From Chrysogorgia sp. JL179-B06 (Eukaryota > Cnidaria > Anthozoa > Scleralcyonacea > Chrysogorgiidae): 64,000 bases of DNA. Below the pieces are notes generated by a model, which saw only the letters and a list, made by a program, of their open reading frames with translations, had not been told where the DNA came from and ran no database searches. The translations under genes and the position numbers were made by a program. The stretch covers positions 275,001 to 339,000 of the forward strand of contig JAYKKM010000201.1 in the NCBI GenBank assembly GCA_035772405.1, read 5' to 3'. Positions 30,674 through 41,984 of this stretch are shown in pieces. Numbering within the stretch: position 1 is the first letter of the stretch; every line of letters starts with the position of its first letter.

Positions 30674-31252
30674 TCACGTAGACAAACTGTCTTTCCCCTG
30701 GCAGAATGTTTGTCCTAAGACGCATGTTTTCTGGTTGCATGTTAGCTGATGACAGTCAATTACTAAATATCCATAAGGTTTGCTTGTAGCGTCATGAAAC
30801 GATTCCAAAAGATAATTGGCGTGTTTAGGAAACATCTGTCTAGCGAGCGTTGTAATCCCAAGATAATCGTGCGGATTTCGGAATATTAACAAGTAAATTC
30901 CACGATGATGAGAGCCGCGAGTAAATAGATCCGACATGCGTTGATCATTAGAGCACTGCGACATCAAATCATCCAAAATGACAAGGGAGTTCTCACCATT
31001 TGTCGTCATGTCGTATAAGTCATCCGGAAAGCCCTCCACTAATTCAACATTCGGTAGGGTCCTTGATAATTCATCAAATTCTTTTTGATATTCTCCATAA
31101 CAATAAATTACTTTGGTTGGAACAGGATAAAACAGTTCTTCCAAATGATGTAGCATAGAACGAACTAAATGTGATTTCCCACTTTGATTTTGACAACAAA
31201 CACAAAAATTTGCCGGCGTTTTAAATCTCATATCCATATTGTTCACAGACAA
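30674..31252 (-). CDS. FtsK/HerA-type DNA packaging ATPase with internal deletion
   Basis: 192 residues. Walker A is CQNQSGKSHLV and Walker B is NSLVILDDLM. The C-terminal block (LARQMFPKHANYLLESFHDA) is typical of the Polinton ATPase. Between GSHHRG and FRNPHDYLG, about 25 residues expected in relatives are missing. These include the segment after Walker B that carries the conserved Gln (sensor-type LTQN). The frame stays open across the deletion. Packaging of DNA into capsids is the family role; this copy is probably inactive. Confidence 0.82.
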   Translation of the reverse strand: MSVNNMDMRFKTPANFCVCCQNQSGKSHLVRSMLHHLEELFYPVPTKVIYCYGEYQKEFDELSRTLPNVELVEGFPDDLYDMTTNGENSLVILDDLMSQCSNDQRMSDLFTRGSHHRGIYLLIFRNPHDYLGITTLARQMFPKHANYLLESFHDATSKPYGYLVIDCHQLTCNQKTCVLGQTFCQGKDSLST

Positions 31253-31289
31253 AACACATAATGAGTTTTATCTCATATGTTCTTTTAGT

Positions 31290-32209
31290 TTATAGTGAAA
31301 TAACACGTTTGGCGAGAGAAAGCATTTTGCTGTAAAAACTTTCTTCGATCTTGACCTCTCTAAAGTCAAAGGTTTTTAAAGCTATTGCAACTAATTGTAC
31401 AGCACCGCGCGTAGTTTCCTCGGTGTTAGTGTCTTTTAAAGGGCAACTAAACCTTTTGAGGTTATATTTTCCTCCGAAAGATATATCATCTAACTTTGTA
31501 AAAGTGAAGATAAAAATGAATTTCATGATATAGTGCATGATTTATTGAGGAGTATTTCTTCGAATCTCTTGTTGCACGACCGTGTTATGAGAAGAATGGC
31601 ACTATTACCGGTATGACGTCATAGTGTCATACTGGTAATAGGTTTATTGAACAAAATAATATTCCAGTGCTTGATATTTGGTTTGTCACTTATCACTCAC
31701 CCAAGAGTAAACAGTATTCCAAATTTCACTAAAATAAAACCAAAATATACAGTATTTTCTTGCCGTATGACATCATTATGACATCACTTACCGGTCGTAC
31801 CAGGCTTTCTTCCGACGCGGTCGTTGTTCAACTAAGTTTAGCAAAAGGTTTGAAAACTCGATCTTTAACAGATCATAAAAGTAGAACCGAGCAACCAATT
31901 TCAATTATTTCTTCGGTTTTGAATTGAACTTTTTGAATTCTAACGAAAAATAGAATAACCTCAAAAGGTTTAGTTGCCCTTTAACAAATATAGCAATGTT
32001 AGGTAAGATATAGCACGACCAAAATTGTTAACATCAATCTCATAGAATATAGTTGCCAGATCGAGAGAATTTGCAAGAACTGTCCGACTTAATCGAAATG
32101 TAGACTTGTGATGTTCAAGTAAGTAATTTATATGATGCGATAACGTTTTCATATCAAAGTCTACGTCATTTCTTTGAAGCTCATCTAAAATTAAATCCAT
32201 CTTTCCCAC
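31290..32209 (-). pseudogene. Gene with BH1-like motif, split by a TTAA MITE
   Basis: The 5' part is 31985-32209 (from MGKMDLILDELQRNDVDFDM) and the 3' part is 31290-31436. A 541-bp MITE lies between. Outside the MITE the frame continues correctly, giving about 125 residues, mostly helical. The sequence EIDVNNFGRAISYLTLLYLL resembles the BH1 region of Bcl-2 proteins (N-W-G-R followed by a hydrophobic helix), with Phe in place of Trp. A cell-death regulator carried as cargo is possible. The evidence is one motif plus size and helicity, so this is a hypothesis. Confidence 0.4.
31440..31980. mobile_element. TTAA-type MITE, 541 bp
   Basis: 26-bp perfect inverted ends (AGGGCAACTAAACC...). TTAA at 31436-31439 and 31981-31984 is the duplicated target, as in piggyBac-type transposition. 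No coding. It interrupts a minus-strand gene of Polinton-2. Confidence 0.88.
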
Positions 32210-33964
32210 TTAACACAACAACAGTGAATGAGCACACCGTGCAAAAAATGACCTCATGCATTGAAGGCAACAATGCTCATTTGAATTTTGTTAAAGGCAA
32301 ACATTTAATCCATGAAACAGTACTAATTAGTGAGTGCTAATTAGTACTAAATAGCATACTAAATAGCATAGAACAATAGAGACTATATACAATCTACTAT
32401 TTGTAGTATACTGTTTCACAGATTTAATACTTGCATTATACTATTTACTGTTACTGTTGTACATGTATGTACTTTTACATGCTCATAATACATACTTACA
32501 AACCATCACACCAAAGTGGATTAAATAAACTATACATATATTTAATATTAAAGATTAAATAAACTATACATATATTTCAAGCAATGCATCCTCAAGAACT
32601 GTACAACTTTCCTCTTCCTAGTATTGCAAGTTGCCACAGATTCATCCAATGTCAAGTCAATTCCACTTTCAAGCAATGCATCCTCAAGAACTGTACAACT
32701 TTCCTCTTACTCGTATTGCAACGTTGCCACAGATTCATGCAATGTCAAGTCAATTCCAAGTAATGCATCATCAATAACTGTATGACTTTCCTCGAAAGAC
32801 TAACCTATAGGAAAAAGGGTAAAATTCAAAACTCAAAATCATAGCTTTCCGATGGGGAGCGTTGGGGAGCGATTAGACCGGGGTCTAGATTGAGCCTTTG
32901 AGATATTATTTATACAATTGTCAACCTAATTTGGATTGTATTTTTTCTTTAATAATATGAAATTGCCTCCTTCATCATATTACATCCGAAGAATGTGAAA
33001 AATACAGGTAGATTTCCAATATATATATTACGCAGTATAATTATTGTTTTCCTATACAAATACAGAAATTGTAAAAAAGGATAATTGGTATTTGAGTGAG
33101 AATACAAATTTGAGACATCAGCTTGATAAATCAGTTGGAAAATTACTCACGAACTTACCGTTTTCAAACCACTGATCCGCCATCTTGAATTAAATTGTGT
33201 GATAATACCGTATCACAATGCTTTGCGGTCGTAGTGCGTCCACCGCCTGGGGATCATTCGATTGGCACAATAGAAATGTCATCCTATCTTGTTTGCCAGC
33301 ACATACAATGTTATTTTTTAAATTTTGGTGCACCACTTATTCATTATAATATATATAGCCTTGAGGATCGAATTGGACGTTCTTGCAGATGATGACTTGT
33401 TCGTATTTGTATTCGGTAATTATTTTTATACATATCTTAAACGTTTCCACATTTTTATTCAATGAAAATTTAACAACTGCAGCTATATGATATATTTTCA
33501 TTATTTTGAGTGGTTATTTTCATTTAGTTGTAATGAAGAGCTTCACCATATTCAACTCGCGTACTGCGATTACGTTTTACTCACTTTGAGTAAATTGCGC
33601 GTAATATTTACTCCGCTTCTGAGTATAATTTACTCTCATTTTGAGTAATCTTATATTTTACTTATATTTTACTTTATTTGGTTTACTCACATTTTTTAGT
33701 AAGTTTTACTCATATGTTTGAGTAAGTTTTACTCACAGTATATGAGTAAGTTTTACTCACAGTATATGTGTTAGTTTTACACACTATTTGGTGTCACTGT
33801 GCATGGATGCATCGTTGTACTCAATATTTTGAGTTAATTCTACACAGCATTTTTTGCAGTGTGTGAAACGGTTCATTAATGTATTTGAATCTCATAACAA
33901 TACAAAATGGTTTTACACTATAATATATGTTTAAACTGTTTATATTGTCTACTGTATAAGTGTT
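32210..33964. other. Long AT-rich non-coding stretch of Polinton-2
   Basis: No supported gene in 1.7 kb. Holds a tandem repeat (32575-32800) and a block around 33566-33850 in which TTTTACTCA / GAGTAAG recurs, including two copies of TTTGAGTAAGTTTTACTCAC-like palindromic units. This may mark the place of a lost gene. Confidence 0.5.
32575..32800. repeat. Tandem repeat, ~93-bp unit, 2.4 copies
   Basis: Units begin TTTCAAGCAATGCATCCTCA at 32575 and about 32669, with a partial third from about 32755. About 95% alike by eye. Confidence 0.8.
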
Positions 33965-34489
33965 TCAGTTCTGCAGAGGATTGGAAAAACAGTTGTAGAA
34001 TGTCGGTGTGAAAGTCTCTTCAACATAGGAAGACTTTGGTGGTTCCTCGGGTGCCCATTGAAAGAAACTACATGACGTTTCTTTCTCGCTTGAAAAGCAA
34101 AAGAACATCCGACCTTTGTTAGGACCTTCCTTTTTCACTTTCTTCATGGAGCTCTGCTGTCCATGATAACAATTCGGTTTCTCGACTTGATTTTCGTCAG
34201 CCCACATCCAGAGGGAACACGGGTTTTCACGTTCTGCACATGTAAAGTATGGTCTGCCGTAGTTCTCTTTCAATTGATATTTCACAATACGGAACTTTGC
34301 AGGTTTTCCATGTCCCTGACATACAGGCTGCCCTAAACTGGTAGATCTCCAATCGACCATGGTTTTTCGAAATACGTAACCATCATCCTCAGAACAAATA
34401 AAACCACAACTAGGTTTTTGTCCACAAAACCAGAATGAACCATTTTTTGTTGTCGAGCAAGAAGCATGTTTCCCATGTAGACACTCCAT
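33965..34489 (-). CDS. Triple GRF-type zinc-finger protein
   Basis: 174 residues with three Cys/His-rich modules. Residues 3-33 hold CLHGKHASCSTT...FWFCGQKPSCGFIC. Residues 58-98 hold CQGHGKPAKFRIVK...GRPYFTCAERENPCSLWMWAD. Residues 107-147 hold CYHGQQSSMKKVK...KGRMFFCFSSEKETSCSFFQWAP. The 'GR-x-F/Y-x-C...C-x-x-F/W-x-W' ending is the zf-GRF signature known from NEIL3, APE2, TOP3A and TTF2, where it binds single-stranded DNA. The gene is intact and sits next to the right TIR, reading inward. A captured host DNA-repair module acting on replication intermediates is inference. Confidence 0.72.
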   Translation of the reverse strand: MECLHGKHASCSTTKNGSFWFCGQKPSCGFICSEDDGYVFRKTMVDWRSTSLGQPVCQGHGKPAKFRIVKYQLKENYGRPYFTCAERENPCSLWMWADENQVEKPNCYHGQQSSMKKVKKEGPNKGRMFFCFSSEKETSCSFFQWAPEEPPKSSYVEETFTPTFYNCFSNPLQN

Positions 34490-34585
34490 CTGTGCCAGAA
34501 ATATACGTAAACGAATGGTACTCTCAATTTATACTCTCATAAAACCAGCTATATGATCAGGCATGTCCAACCGTGTTCATGAGTA

Positions 34586-35068
34586 CGTACGCTCATTATT
34601 ATTCTGTACGTACGCTCATTATTATTCCAATCTTAATCCCGTACGTACGCTCATTGCCAATTACTGAAAGAATAATGGCGAAACGTTCGATGGGATCAAA
34701 TTATTTTGCAAACATACGAATATATACATAAAAATCAGTACCCATAACCGGCATAAGGTAGTGTTTTGTATTCATCAACAATAACACGTTTCTTATACAC
34801 GATTAATCGATAATCCTTCTTCGTGCGTTTCGTTTCAATGTCCTTTGTTTTGGTATTGCGAGTAATCTTGTACGAGATGTCTACAGACATTTTTTCGTTC
34901 ACTTTACATATTGCGTGCGGACCAACTCACGAACGCAACGTCTCGTTATTATTCTGTACGTACGCTCATTGTTATTCTGTACGTACGCTCATTATTATTC
35001 ACACTTAATCCTATTAAGTCACTTCCTGTCGGCATCCCTTTGTGGCGGTATATGGGGGGGTACCTACT
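34586..35068. repeat. Right terminal inverted repeat of Polinton-2
   Basis: Mirror of 21471-21927, ending TACCTACT. GTACGTACGC palindromes at about 34590, 34610, 34640, 34967 and 34981. One extra motif unit makes it slightly longer than the left copy. Confidence 0.88.
34735..34890 (-). CDS. TIR-encoded small basic protein, right copy, intact
   Basis: 51 residues from ATG 34888-34890 to TGA 34735-34737 (MSVDISYKITRNTKTKDIET ... KTLPYAGYGY). The left-TIR copy has the same frame with only a few changes but no ATG. The frame being kept in both repeats argues for real coding, although repeats also stay alike through gene conversion. Unknown family; rich in Lys/Arg, so nucleic-acid binding is possible. 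Confidence 0.5.
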   Translation of the reverse strand: MSVDISYKITRNTKTKDIETKRTKKDYRLIVYKKRVIVDEYKTLPYAGYGY

Positions 35069-35074
35069 TATGGA
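35069..35074. repeat. Target site duplication of Polinton-2, right copy (TATGGA)
   Basis: Exact match to 21465-21470. Confidence 0.9.
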
Positions 35075-35457
35075 CGACATTGTTTGGATACCATTTCGGT
35101 GGATACCCACTACCAAAGTTCAAAGTAGGTGGGACTGTCAGGATATCAAAGTACAAAAGTATTTTCACAAAAGGGTACGCAGCTAACTTCACTGAAGAAC
35201 TGTTCAAAGTGTTAAAAGTTGTACGTGGTGACCCTAACACGTACGAGATAGAGGACCACGAAGGGGGACCCATCATCGGTAAGTTTTACGAAGAAGAGCT
35301 ATCAGCTGTTGACAAAACAGACGACGTTTATAAGGTTGAGAATATACTAAAGAGAAAGAAGGTGGGAGGTAAAAAGATGGCTTTAGTCAAGTGGCTTGGT
35401 TATGACAGCAAACATAACTCATGGGTACCAGAGAGTGATATTCAAAATATTGAGTAG
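35075..35457 (+). pseudogene. Polinton-1 integrase, C-terminal part with chromodomain
   Basis: Continuation of the gene cut at 21470. An SH3-like segment (LPKFKVGGTVRISKYKSIFT, EIEDHEGGPIIGKFYEEEL) is followed by a chromodomain (YKVENILKRKK...ALVKWLGYDSKHNSWVPESD). Stop at 35455-35457. The open frame is also readable from 34915, but that upstream part is Polinton-2 TIR. Chromodomains in integrases guide insertion to particular chromatin. Confidence 0.85.
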
Positions 35458-35463
35458 TATATA

Positions 35464-36497
35464 ATGGCTGAAGGAGGATACGATGACAACGAAGACGTTG
35501 AACTACAACAACTTAGAAAGATTGAAGAGCCTACGGACGAAGAGTTAGAACACGAATACAAACTACTCAATACTATTATACTCATAGAGGATGAGACAGG
35601 ACAAGAACTCAGCGATATAAGCGGCAGAATCACTAGGATAGAAACAGAACTAACTAGGAGACAATACCGAGAGAATGAGACGTCTTTCGTAGATAGTGGC
35701 GATGGTAAGACAGTTACAATAACAAATGGTAATAGAAGAACAACGACAACTTCTGTGGATTTTGTAAATTTTGAGAGTGATTATGGCAACGTGTCAAACG
35801 AGAGCTTTGATCTATTCGGAAAACAATCTAATGAAATCGAAGAACGATTGAAAGCACTTAAGGACTTTAATGAGAACCTTAGTGAGGAGAAAGTAAGGGA
35901 GGAGATAAAGAGAATCAAGTTGATTGGCAAAAATATTGAGAAATTATATAGGAAGTCGATAGGTGAAGACGATATCTCGAGGGATATAGTTAATAGAACA
36001 AATGTTAACAGTAACGGCTCAGTCTTTTTTAAGTACACTAAGGAAGATGGGTCTAGAAGTGTGCCAATTTTGATTATGATACCTGGAAGGGGCGGTCTTG
36101 TTTTTAGTAGAAACAAAAATTCACAGACAAAAAAAGCGATCAACGAGTTCAAGCAAATTATTGCAGACGTCCCCGACCAACCGGAATCAACCGTAGAACA
36201 ACCAGAAGATGATGGGGATGAAGGGCCGCTGGTAGACACAGCCTCTGACGTCTCCTACATAGAAGGGTTGACTGATGGAGAAAATCGAGATCATCGAGGT
36301 GTGGTAAACCCACCAAAACACTATAGACCCACAATCAAGAATTGGCGACGATGGTGCTCTACAAATTCAAGCAGATCACTATCAAAAAACGATAAACACA
36401 ACGTTTGAAGAGAGAGACAATAGTGATGACCCTATATAGGTAATTGAACTTGAAGAAAGAATAATTGGTTCAAGAGAAGCGAGATACAGAACAGTTA
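35464..36497 (+). pseudogene. Polinton-1 coiled-coil/membrane protein, 5' part
   Basis: ATG at 35464, 6 bp after the integrase stop. Acidic, helical N-terminus (EEPTDEELEHEYKLLNTIIL) with long charged helices (SNEIEERLKALKDFNENLSE). The 314-codon frame ends at 36408. Downstream, the natural frame (with a TAG near 36437) runs to the TTA at 36495-36497, where the FEN1-type transposon is inserted. The 3' part is at 42357-42734. A conserved Polinton gene by position; virion or membrane role inferred. Confidence 0.6.
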
Positions 36498-36862
36498 TAG
36501 TGAGGTGGTATAGCGAAAAAATCGTTACATAGTGGAAGAAAGCATCAAATTTGGCACAGACCCTTGTCTTGGTAGTGGAAGCAATTTTTAGAAGGGGTGC
36601 CACAAAATCGGATGTCAGGGGGGGTGAGAAATTAATGAAATATAATACGGGGGGTGTTACCACCTTAGCTTTTTGAAAACATTATAAAACTGGGATTTAT
36701 TAGCAAATTATACACATAGCATTTGACTGATAGTTGAGAAAATACTGAGAAACAATTTAAAATAATCGCAGATCAGGGGGGGTCTTCTAATAATGTATTC
36801 AACTCAAGAGGTATAACATACATAACGCTGCTTGCATTTTTTAATGTACAAATCAATAAATT
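36498..36862. repeat. Left TIR of the FEN1-type transposon
   Basis: Inverse match to the right end, including the blocks GTGGAAGAAAGCATCAAATT and ATAATACGGGGGGTGTTACC. Several runs of G6-G7. Confidence 0.85.
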
Positions 36863-37006
36863 ATAAAAATTAAACAGTAAACATATATATCGTAATTTCA
36901 AGAATATATATATATGATGATTCCACGAAACTTACTTTTGACATCAAAATAATGTGTAGTATATATACAAACAAAAGCAAAAGTAATGACGTCGTGCTTC
37001 CTTAAG

Positions 37007-40000
37007 TTAGCTGCTGTTATTGTTACATTCCCCAGAGCATTGGCAAAGATCTGTACATGGGAGATTGGCTTTTGAGCATTTACATCTGCTTGTGCACCCT
37101 TTTTGACAACCACACTTAATCAGTTCTGCGCATGCTTTTGCAGCTTCAGGAATGGTCGTCCAGACCGGTATCCAAGCGTTATTTACATCAGTCCAACCCC
37201 AACCCTCTGGTGAAGGAACCATTTGGATAGATTGCAGGCTTTTGGTCCAGATGCTGCTTTGGTAAATTGTTCTTAAAATATGTTGCAATAATGCATCCTA
37301 TGAAATTTTTGTTTTAAAAATACGTAAAATAAGTTAAAAGATTACGAAAGCATTTAATCTGAATCCTTTGTTTATTTTCAAATAAATATGTTCGTCAATT
37401 GGTACCTAAATTATCTTACCTGTGTAGGAGGAATGTTTTCCAGCGTTCTGGCCTTCTTGGTGAAAAGTTCTTGTCTTGCTTCATTAACGGACAATAGGTT
37501 GCTAATCCTATCGTAAATCACTACTGTGAATCTTTCCAATGTCTTTAACTCCGAGTCCTCTAACCCCAACGACTGAAATGTGTTATTTCGCAAATGCAGG
37601 AATGCTTCGGTGACTGCCGGATACGATTTCCATGCTTCCCAAGCTGACTTTTTACCTTTTCCAAAGAAGCAAGATGTTGTGTCACATCCAGTGAACGCGT
37701 GGAAGATGGGCAGTGCTTGCGATGTATCGGGTGAGAGCGAAGAACAAATGGCATTAACACTGATATATTCAAAGTGTTTTCCCATACCAAAAGCCAGCCA
37801 GATCTCTGTTGAGGGATGTAAAGAGATCAGCTCATTAAGAACACCAACTAGTATTACAATTACATCTGTATCGACTGTACGAATGAGCAGTCTAGCTGCC
37901 CCATGTTCGAGGGAATCCAATACGTGCACAACAATTCGTGTGTCAGCCTCTTCATGGTCACATCTCCCCATGTCGATATCAGGCCTTCCACTTGAAACAA
38001 CACTTTCATCTAACGTTGCAATGACTTGCTTTTCAGCAGAAAACCGAAAAGCACAAATCTTTTGGGTCAAAAATGAAAACAGTTCCTTCTTATTATCGTC
38101 AACTTGAAGAAAGTCTTTCCAGTTTGAAGGTAACTTTGTTTCTCCTGACACCTTCTTTCTCTTCCCTTTCCCTCTTTTCTTCCTGGCCGATCCCTTGATG
38201 CTCTTTTCTTTGTATGTGTCCCATACAACATCTAAACGATTTGTTGATTGCAGTTGACTTACAAGGAATGGGATGAAGACGTTATCAGCATAATTATTGA
38301 AAGTACAGGCACTTGAAGTGGGAAGGGAATGGACAATAGCTGCTCCATCGATGATCTTGCGATCATAAGACGTTGGTGTATCAGGCTGTTGCGATGGCTT
38401 GATAAACTGGAGGAGGTCAGACTTTTTACCAAGTCTTAGGTTTCCAAACTCTGATAGCGATGGTGGATATGGTTGGTTTTCATGCATGAAAAATTCTTCT
38501 AAATCTCCACTCCGATGCTGTGCAGCAACATACAAGCGGCTGAAAAGATTACAGTCACTTCTCAGTGCTTTTACACGCTGTTGTGATTTAGTTTTAGGCT
38601 TTTCATTCTGACGCTTGAACAATGGCGGTGAATTCTTCTTGATAGTCTCATGTATTAACACTGTCCTTTCTTCAATAACTTTCTTTACGTAGACTGCGTA
38701 CTGTTGTTGTCCAGAAAGCTCAAGGTTGTTTAGTGATACAACTACTTCTTGAGAAGCACAGTCACCAGTCTCAATGTTCACTAGGTCTTCTGAATATTCG
38801 TCGAAAGGATTTCGCCACGTTTGAATCGTGCTTGTGAGGTTTTGCACATGTGATTGGAAAGCTTTCTGTGCTGAAAGACCATGTTCATGGTGCTTTGACA
38901 ATTTGCCATCATTAGGGTCCTCGTCATATAAATACTGATTTTCAAACTCATTTACCATACGTGCGAATTCTGGGCCAGAAACCATCCACCTTCGAAATGC
39001 AACAGGATTTTCGGTCAACCCCACTGCTCCACCGGATCCTTTTACAATGGCGTTGTTTTGTTCGTGGGCTTGATCAATAGGTATGCAGGAGAATGGTTTT
39101 CTTGTCTTACCGATTACCCAGTATTTCTGCATTTCTTCTTTGATATTTCATATCCCTTATGTGAATTGGTATCCACCGAGCATAATTGGTATGATCCAGT
39201 GCAAAGAACCATGGAACAAGGGATTCCAAGACTTCGACGTAGAGTGAAAACTTCATTTCGCGATGAGATCGGACGAAAATCAGTATCAGCGTCTGTATTC
39301 TGAGTACCATATCCCAGAAATGAAAGGTAGGGCTCTTCTCTTTCATCATCGCTTTCCATCTTTGAAAATCATCTTCATCGTGCTCTGGACTTGCCGTTTT
39401 GAGGAACGCCTGTTTCTGAAGCTTGGAAAGGGCTACCACAGTAACTTGGTGGGCATATCTTGTCCGCGTTAGGTGTGTCACACGCAGAATAGAATTGGCC
39501 TTTCCGGATGTGGAGATACCCGATTCGGTTAATGCAGATGTCCATCCAGAATCTTCTAGCAGATCGCCACATACCCTCCAGAGCGCCATCTCAAGATGAA
39601 GTCCTCCAAACATAACAACGTGTTTGCTTTCTCCATACGTTAAGGGCCAGTTCCATTGAACGAATTTTACCAGAGCAAATAATGGTTGATCGAAGGCGGT
39701 GACCGGAATCTGTCCAGGGTTTAAGAACTCCGTTGCTCTACGTTGAACATCCATTCCATGCTTTATCATCGCCAGGGAGGTAGATTTTTCTTCAAACAGG
39801 GGAAGCAATCCAGAAATAACTGGATGTGGGATGTGTAGATCAGCAGAAGATCCATGATAACTGGACCAAGAAACCACATCGTTTTCGGCAAGATCTTTCT
39901 CCAGAATTCCAGCTACATGTTGAACCCAGCATTCTTCTTGACTGATAGCTCCTTTTAATTTTCCACAAAAGGATCCACGGTATGACGTTTCAGAAACAGT

Positions 40001-41589
40001 TAGTTCGCTAGTTTTTGCTCCAGCTGCGGGGACCACAGCATAACTCTCCAGTAGATTAAACTGCTTTTTGGAATTCTCCATCGCGAGTGTTATGGAGGAC
40101 CTCGAAGCACCTAATGTCAATGCACTAGGGAATTGAAACAAACTTATTCCTGTACCATGGAATGATCCTGCTGCACTGGTTGAGGAAGGATTATGGTCAA
40201 TATTGTCAAGGGCTCCAACAGTGAAAAGACCATGACGTAAATTTAGAGGGCAAACAACTCCGTCCTCTTGGAAACGACTGCAAACCGCTGAAGCTATTCC
40301 GTTGGTTAGATCATCCACCCTATCATATGAAACACTCAGACCTAGGTTGTATAGCTGATTGATTATTTTCTTGCTTCTTGTTTGGGAGTAAATACTTAAG
40401 CCAACGTACAGTGGCAGTGGGGGTTCCCGTTTCAGTGAGTGGCGAACTTTCGAACTGCTAGAGAGGATTTTCTTTGAATTGAATGCAATAAGCTGCGATA
40501 TTGTAAGCAGAGCCTGCGAATCCGCTGCGTTTTCGTGAGCTATATTAGTTCCACCAGTTAGCATTGATACTAGAACTTTAAGACTCGAAGGGACAGAGTT
40601 GGATTGGCAATTGGGTGGAAATTCTCCATTGAAGTGGAATAGACTTTCCTCATTAAATATATCGCGTCTTACAATTTTTGCTGCTTTAGCCAATATAAGT
40701 GTGTCAGATTCGTAATCTTTTTTTTCTACTTCATCTCTAAGTAGGGAAGCCATTCCTTCTTTAAAAACTAGCAATGTATTTTTGCCATCAGTTTGTTCTT
40801 GAAGTTCCCCACAGAAATTTATTAATACACGATTCTTGAAACGAGTCTTATTTATCGACTTTTCAATGCCAAAATCTATTAGACGATTTACATAAAGCTG
40901 ATGAAGTTCAGAAAGGGTAAAAATGTATTTCCCGTCATCCATGCAACAGCTTTCCATAAAACAGACCAACTCAGCAAATGCCCTTGCCTCGTTGAGTTGA
41001 TCTTCGTCATTTGATTGGCTGGTTGCCATTTTGCGAAGAAATGCTCTGTGACGATTGGTAAGGTTTGTCATGCATCTTTTGTGGTATTTTGCCTCAATAG
41101 CAATCATATCTCCACCTGCTATGCGGGTCAACAAAGACGAATTGTTAAGATCTTTGGCGTTTTTCGCACTCTTTCATCCACTTCCAGAGTCGTAACGTCA
41201 TGTAGTTCGCCCCCTTGCTCACAGAATACACATGACTCTTCACTTAAAATTTTCCTTTTAACTCGTCGGGGCTGCTCTTCTCCAACAACACAATTTTTCC
41301 TTTTAATTCTCACACGTTCAAGCTTTGAAGTTGAACATTTTAAATGACATGACTTATGCCACGATGCCCTTGATCTAACAAATAACTCTGGTGACACTTC
41401 TGGTCCAAAATTCACATTAACCGGGAGAGAGTTAAGCTCCTTAAATTCGTCTAAATTTTGGAGAAATACCGAGTAAATATTTAAGCAGCGATCTTTCTGA
41501 AGACTGTCTACTGGACACTTCAACGGCTCTTCCTTATAGCTCCCACAAATTACACAGGAGCTCCAGTCCATCGTTACTAAATAAAACAT
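37007..41589 (-). pseudogene. FEN1/XPG-like nuclease-CXC transposon protein, two frameshifts
   Basis: Frames 41128-41589, 39107-41134 (675 aa) and 37411-39132 (573 aa) are one protein interrupted by shifts near 41150 and 39120. A GT-AG intron (37298-37420) leads to the last exon, 37007-37297. The N-terminus has Cys/His pairs (SSCVICGSYKEE, ASWHKSCHLKC, ESCVFCEQG). In the 573-aa part these acidic residues are visible: D262 (IIDGAAIVH), D305 (DVVWDTYKEK), E395 and D397 (CDHEEADTR), D421 and D423 (TVDTDVIVI), and D484 (FTGCDTTSCFFGKGKK). Their order and spacing match FEN1 D34, D86, E158, E160, D179, D181 and D233, with GCD...GKGK like the FEN1 GCDYCESIRGIG motif. The last exon holds a tesmin/TSO1-type CXC domain (CGCQKGCTSRCKC, CQCSGEC). 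A nuclease acting in transposition is inferred. Confidence 0.75.
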
Positions 41590-41984
41590 TTATCCGACTA
41601 TTACGAGCTAGCCAAGTTTTTTTTGCACTGGTTTATGTGATAAAAACATTGTAAACACTACACGATAGTATTAAAACTTCGATCCAACGATAAACAAACT
41701 TCATTTAGCCATGAGAATACGTTGACACTATGCAAACAAACAACATTGCAAACATGGCAGAGGAGGAATTATGAACAGCTGCCGAAAAAGAAGCCATGTT
41801 TTTATGAAAAATGCCTTGGTACAAGTTTACCGCTGACCAATCAATCATCTTCACATTCTGCATTTACTTTTTCCAAAAGTTTGAAAACAGGTCAGTGTTC
41901 GTTGGCAATGTGCAGACAGACATGGCAATAAACTACGATATTTATGTTTACTGTAGTGTTAAGGCTTTTAGAATTTTTAGAATT

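Larger units (their letters stand above)
21471..35068. mobile_element. Second, nested Polinton/Maverick (Polinton-2), 13.6 kb
   Basis: Ends AGTAGGTA...TACCTACT with terminal inverted repeats of about 460-480 bp and a perfect 6-bp duplication TATGGA. It encodes integrase, penton-like, pVI-like, major capsid, protease and packaging ATPase, all of a lineage different from Polinton-1. No DNA polymerase B motif is visible anywhere, and the space where it might be (22400-25250) holds repeats, a tRNA-like sequence and short genes. The element is 3-5 kb shorter than usual. It probably depended on another element's polymerase or lost its own before or after insertion. Confidence 0.92.

Noticed and set aside
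31290..31538. 82-aa ORF as an independent gene
   Set aside because: Its first half is MITE sequence; only 31290-31436 belongs to the interrupted gene.
34915..35074. Extended N-terminus of the ORF that ends at 35457
   Set aside because: This part is Polinton-2 TIR sequence joined by chance to the integrase remnant after the TATGGA duplication.
36382..36663. 93-aa minus ORF and its repeat at 42169-42408
   Set aside because: Both are within the two TIR copies of the FEN1-type transposon and carry no recognisable protein pattern.
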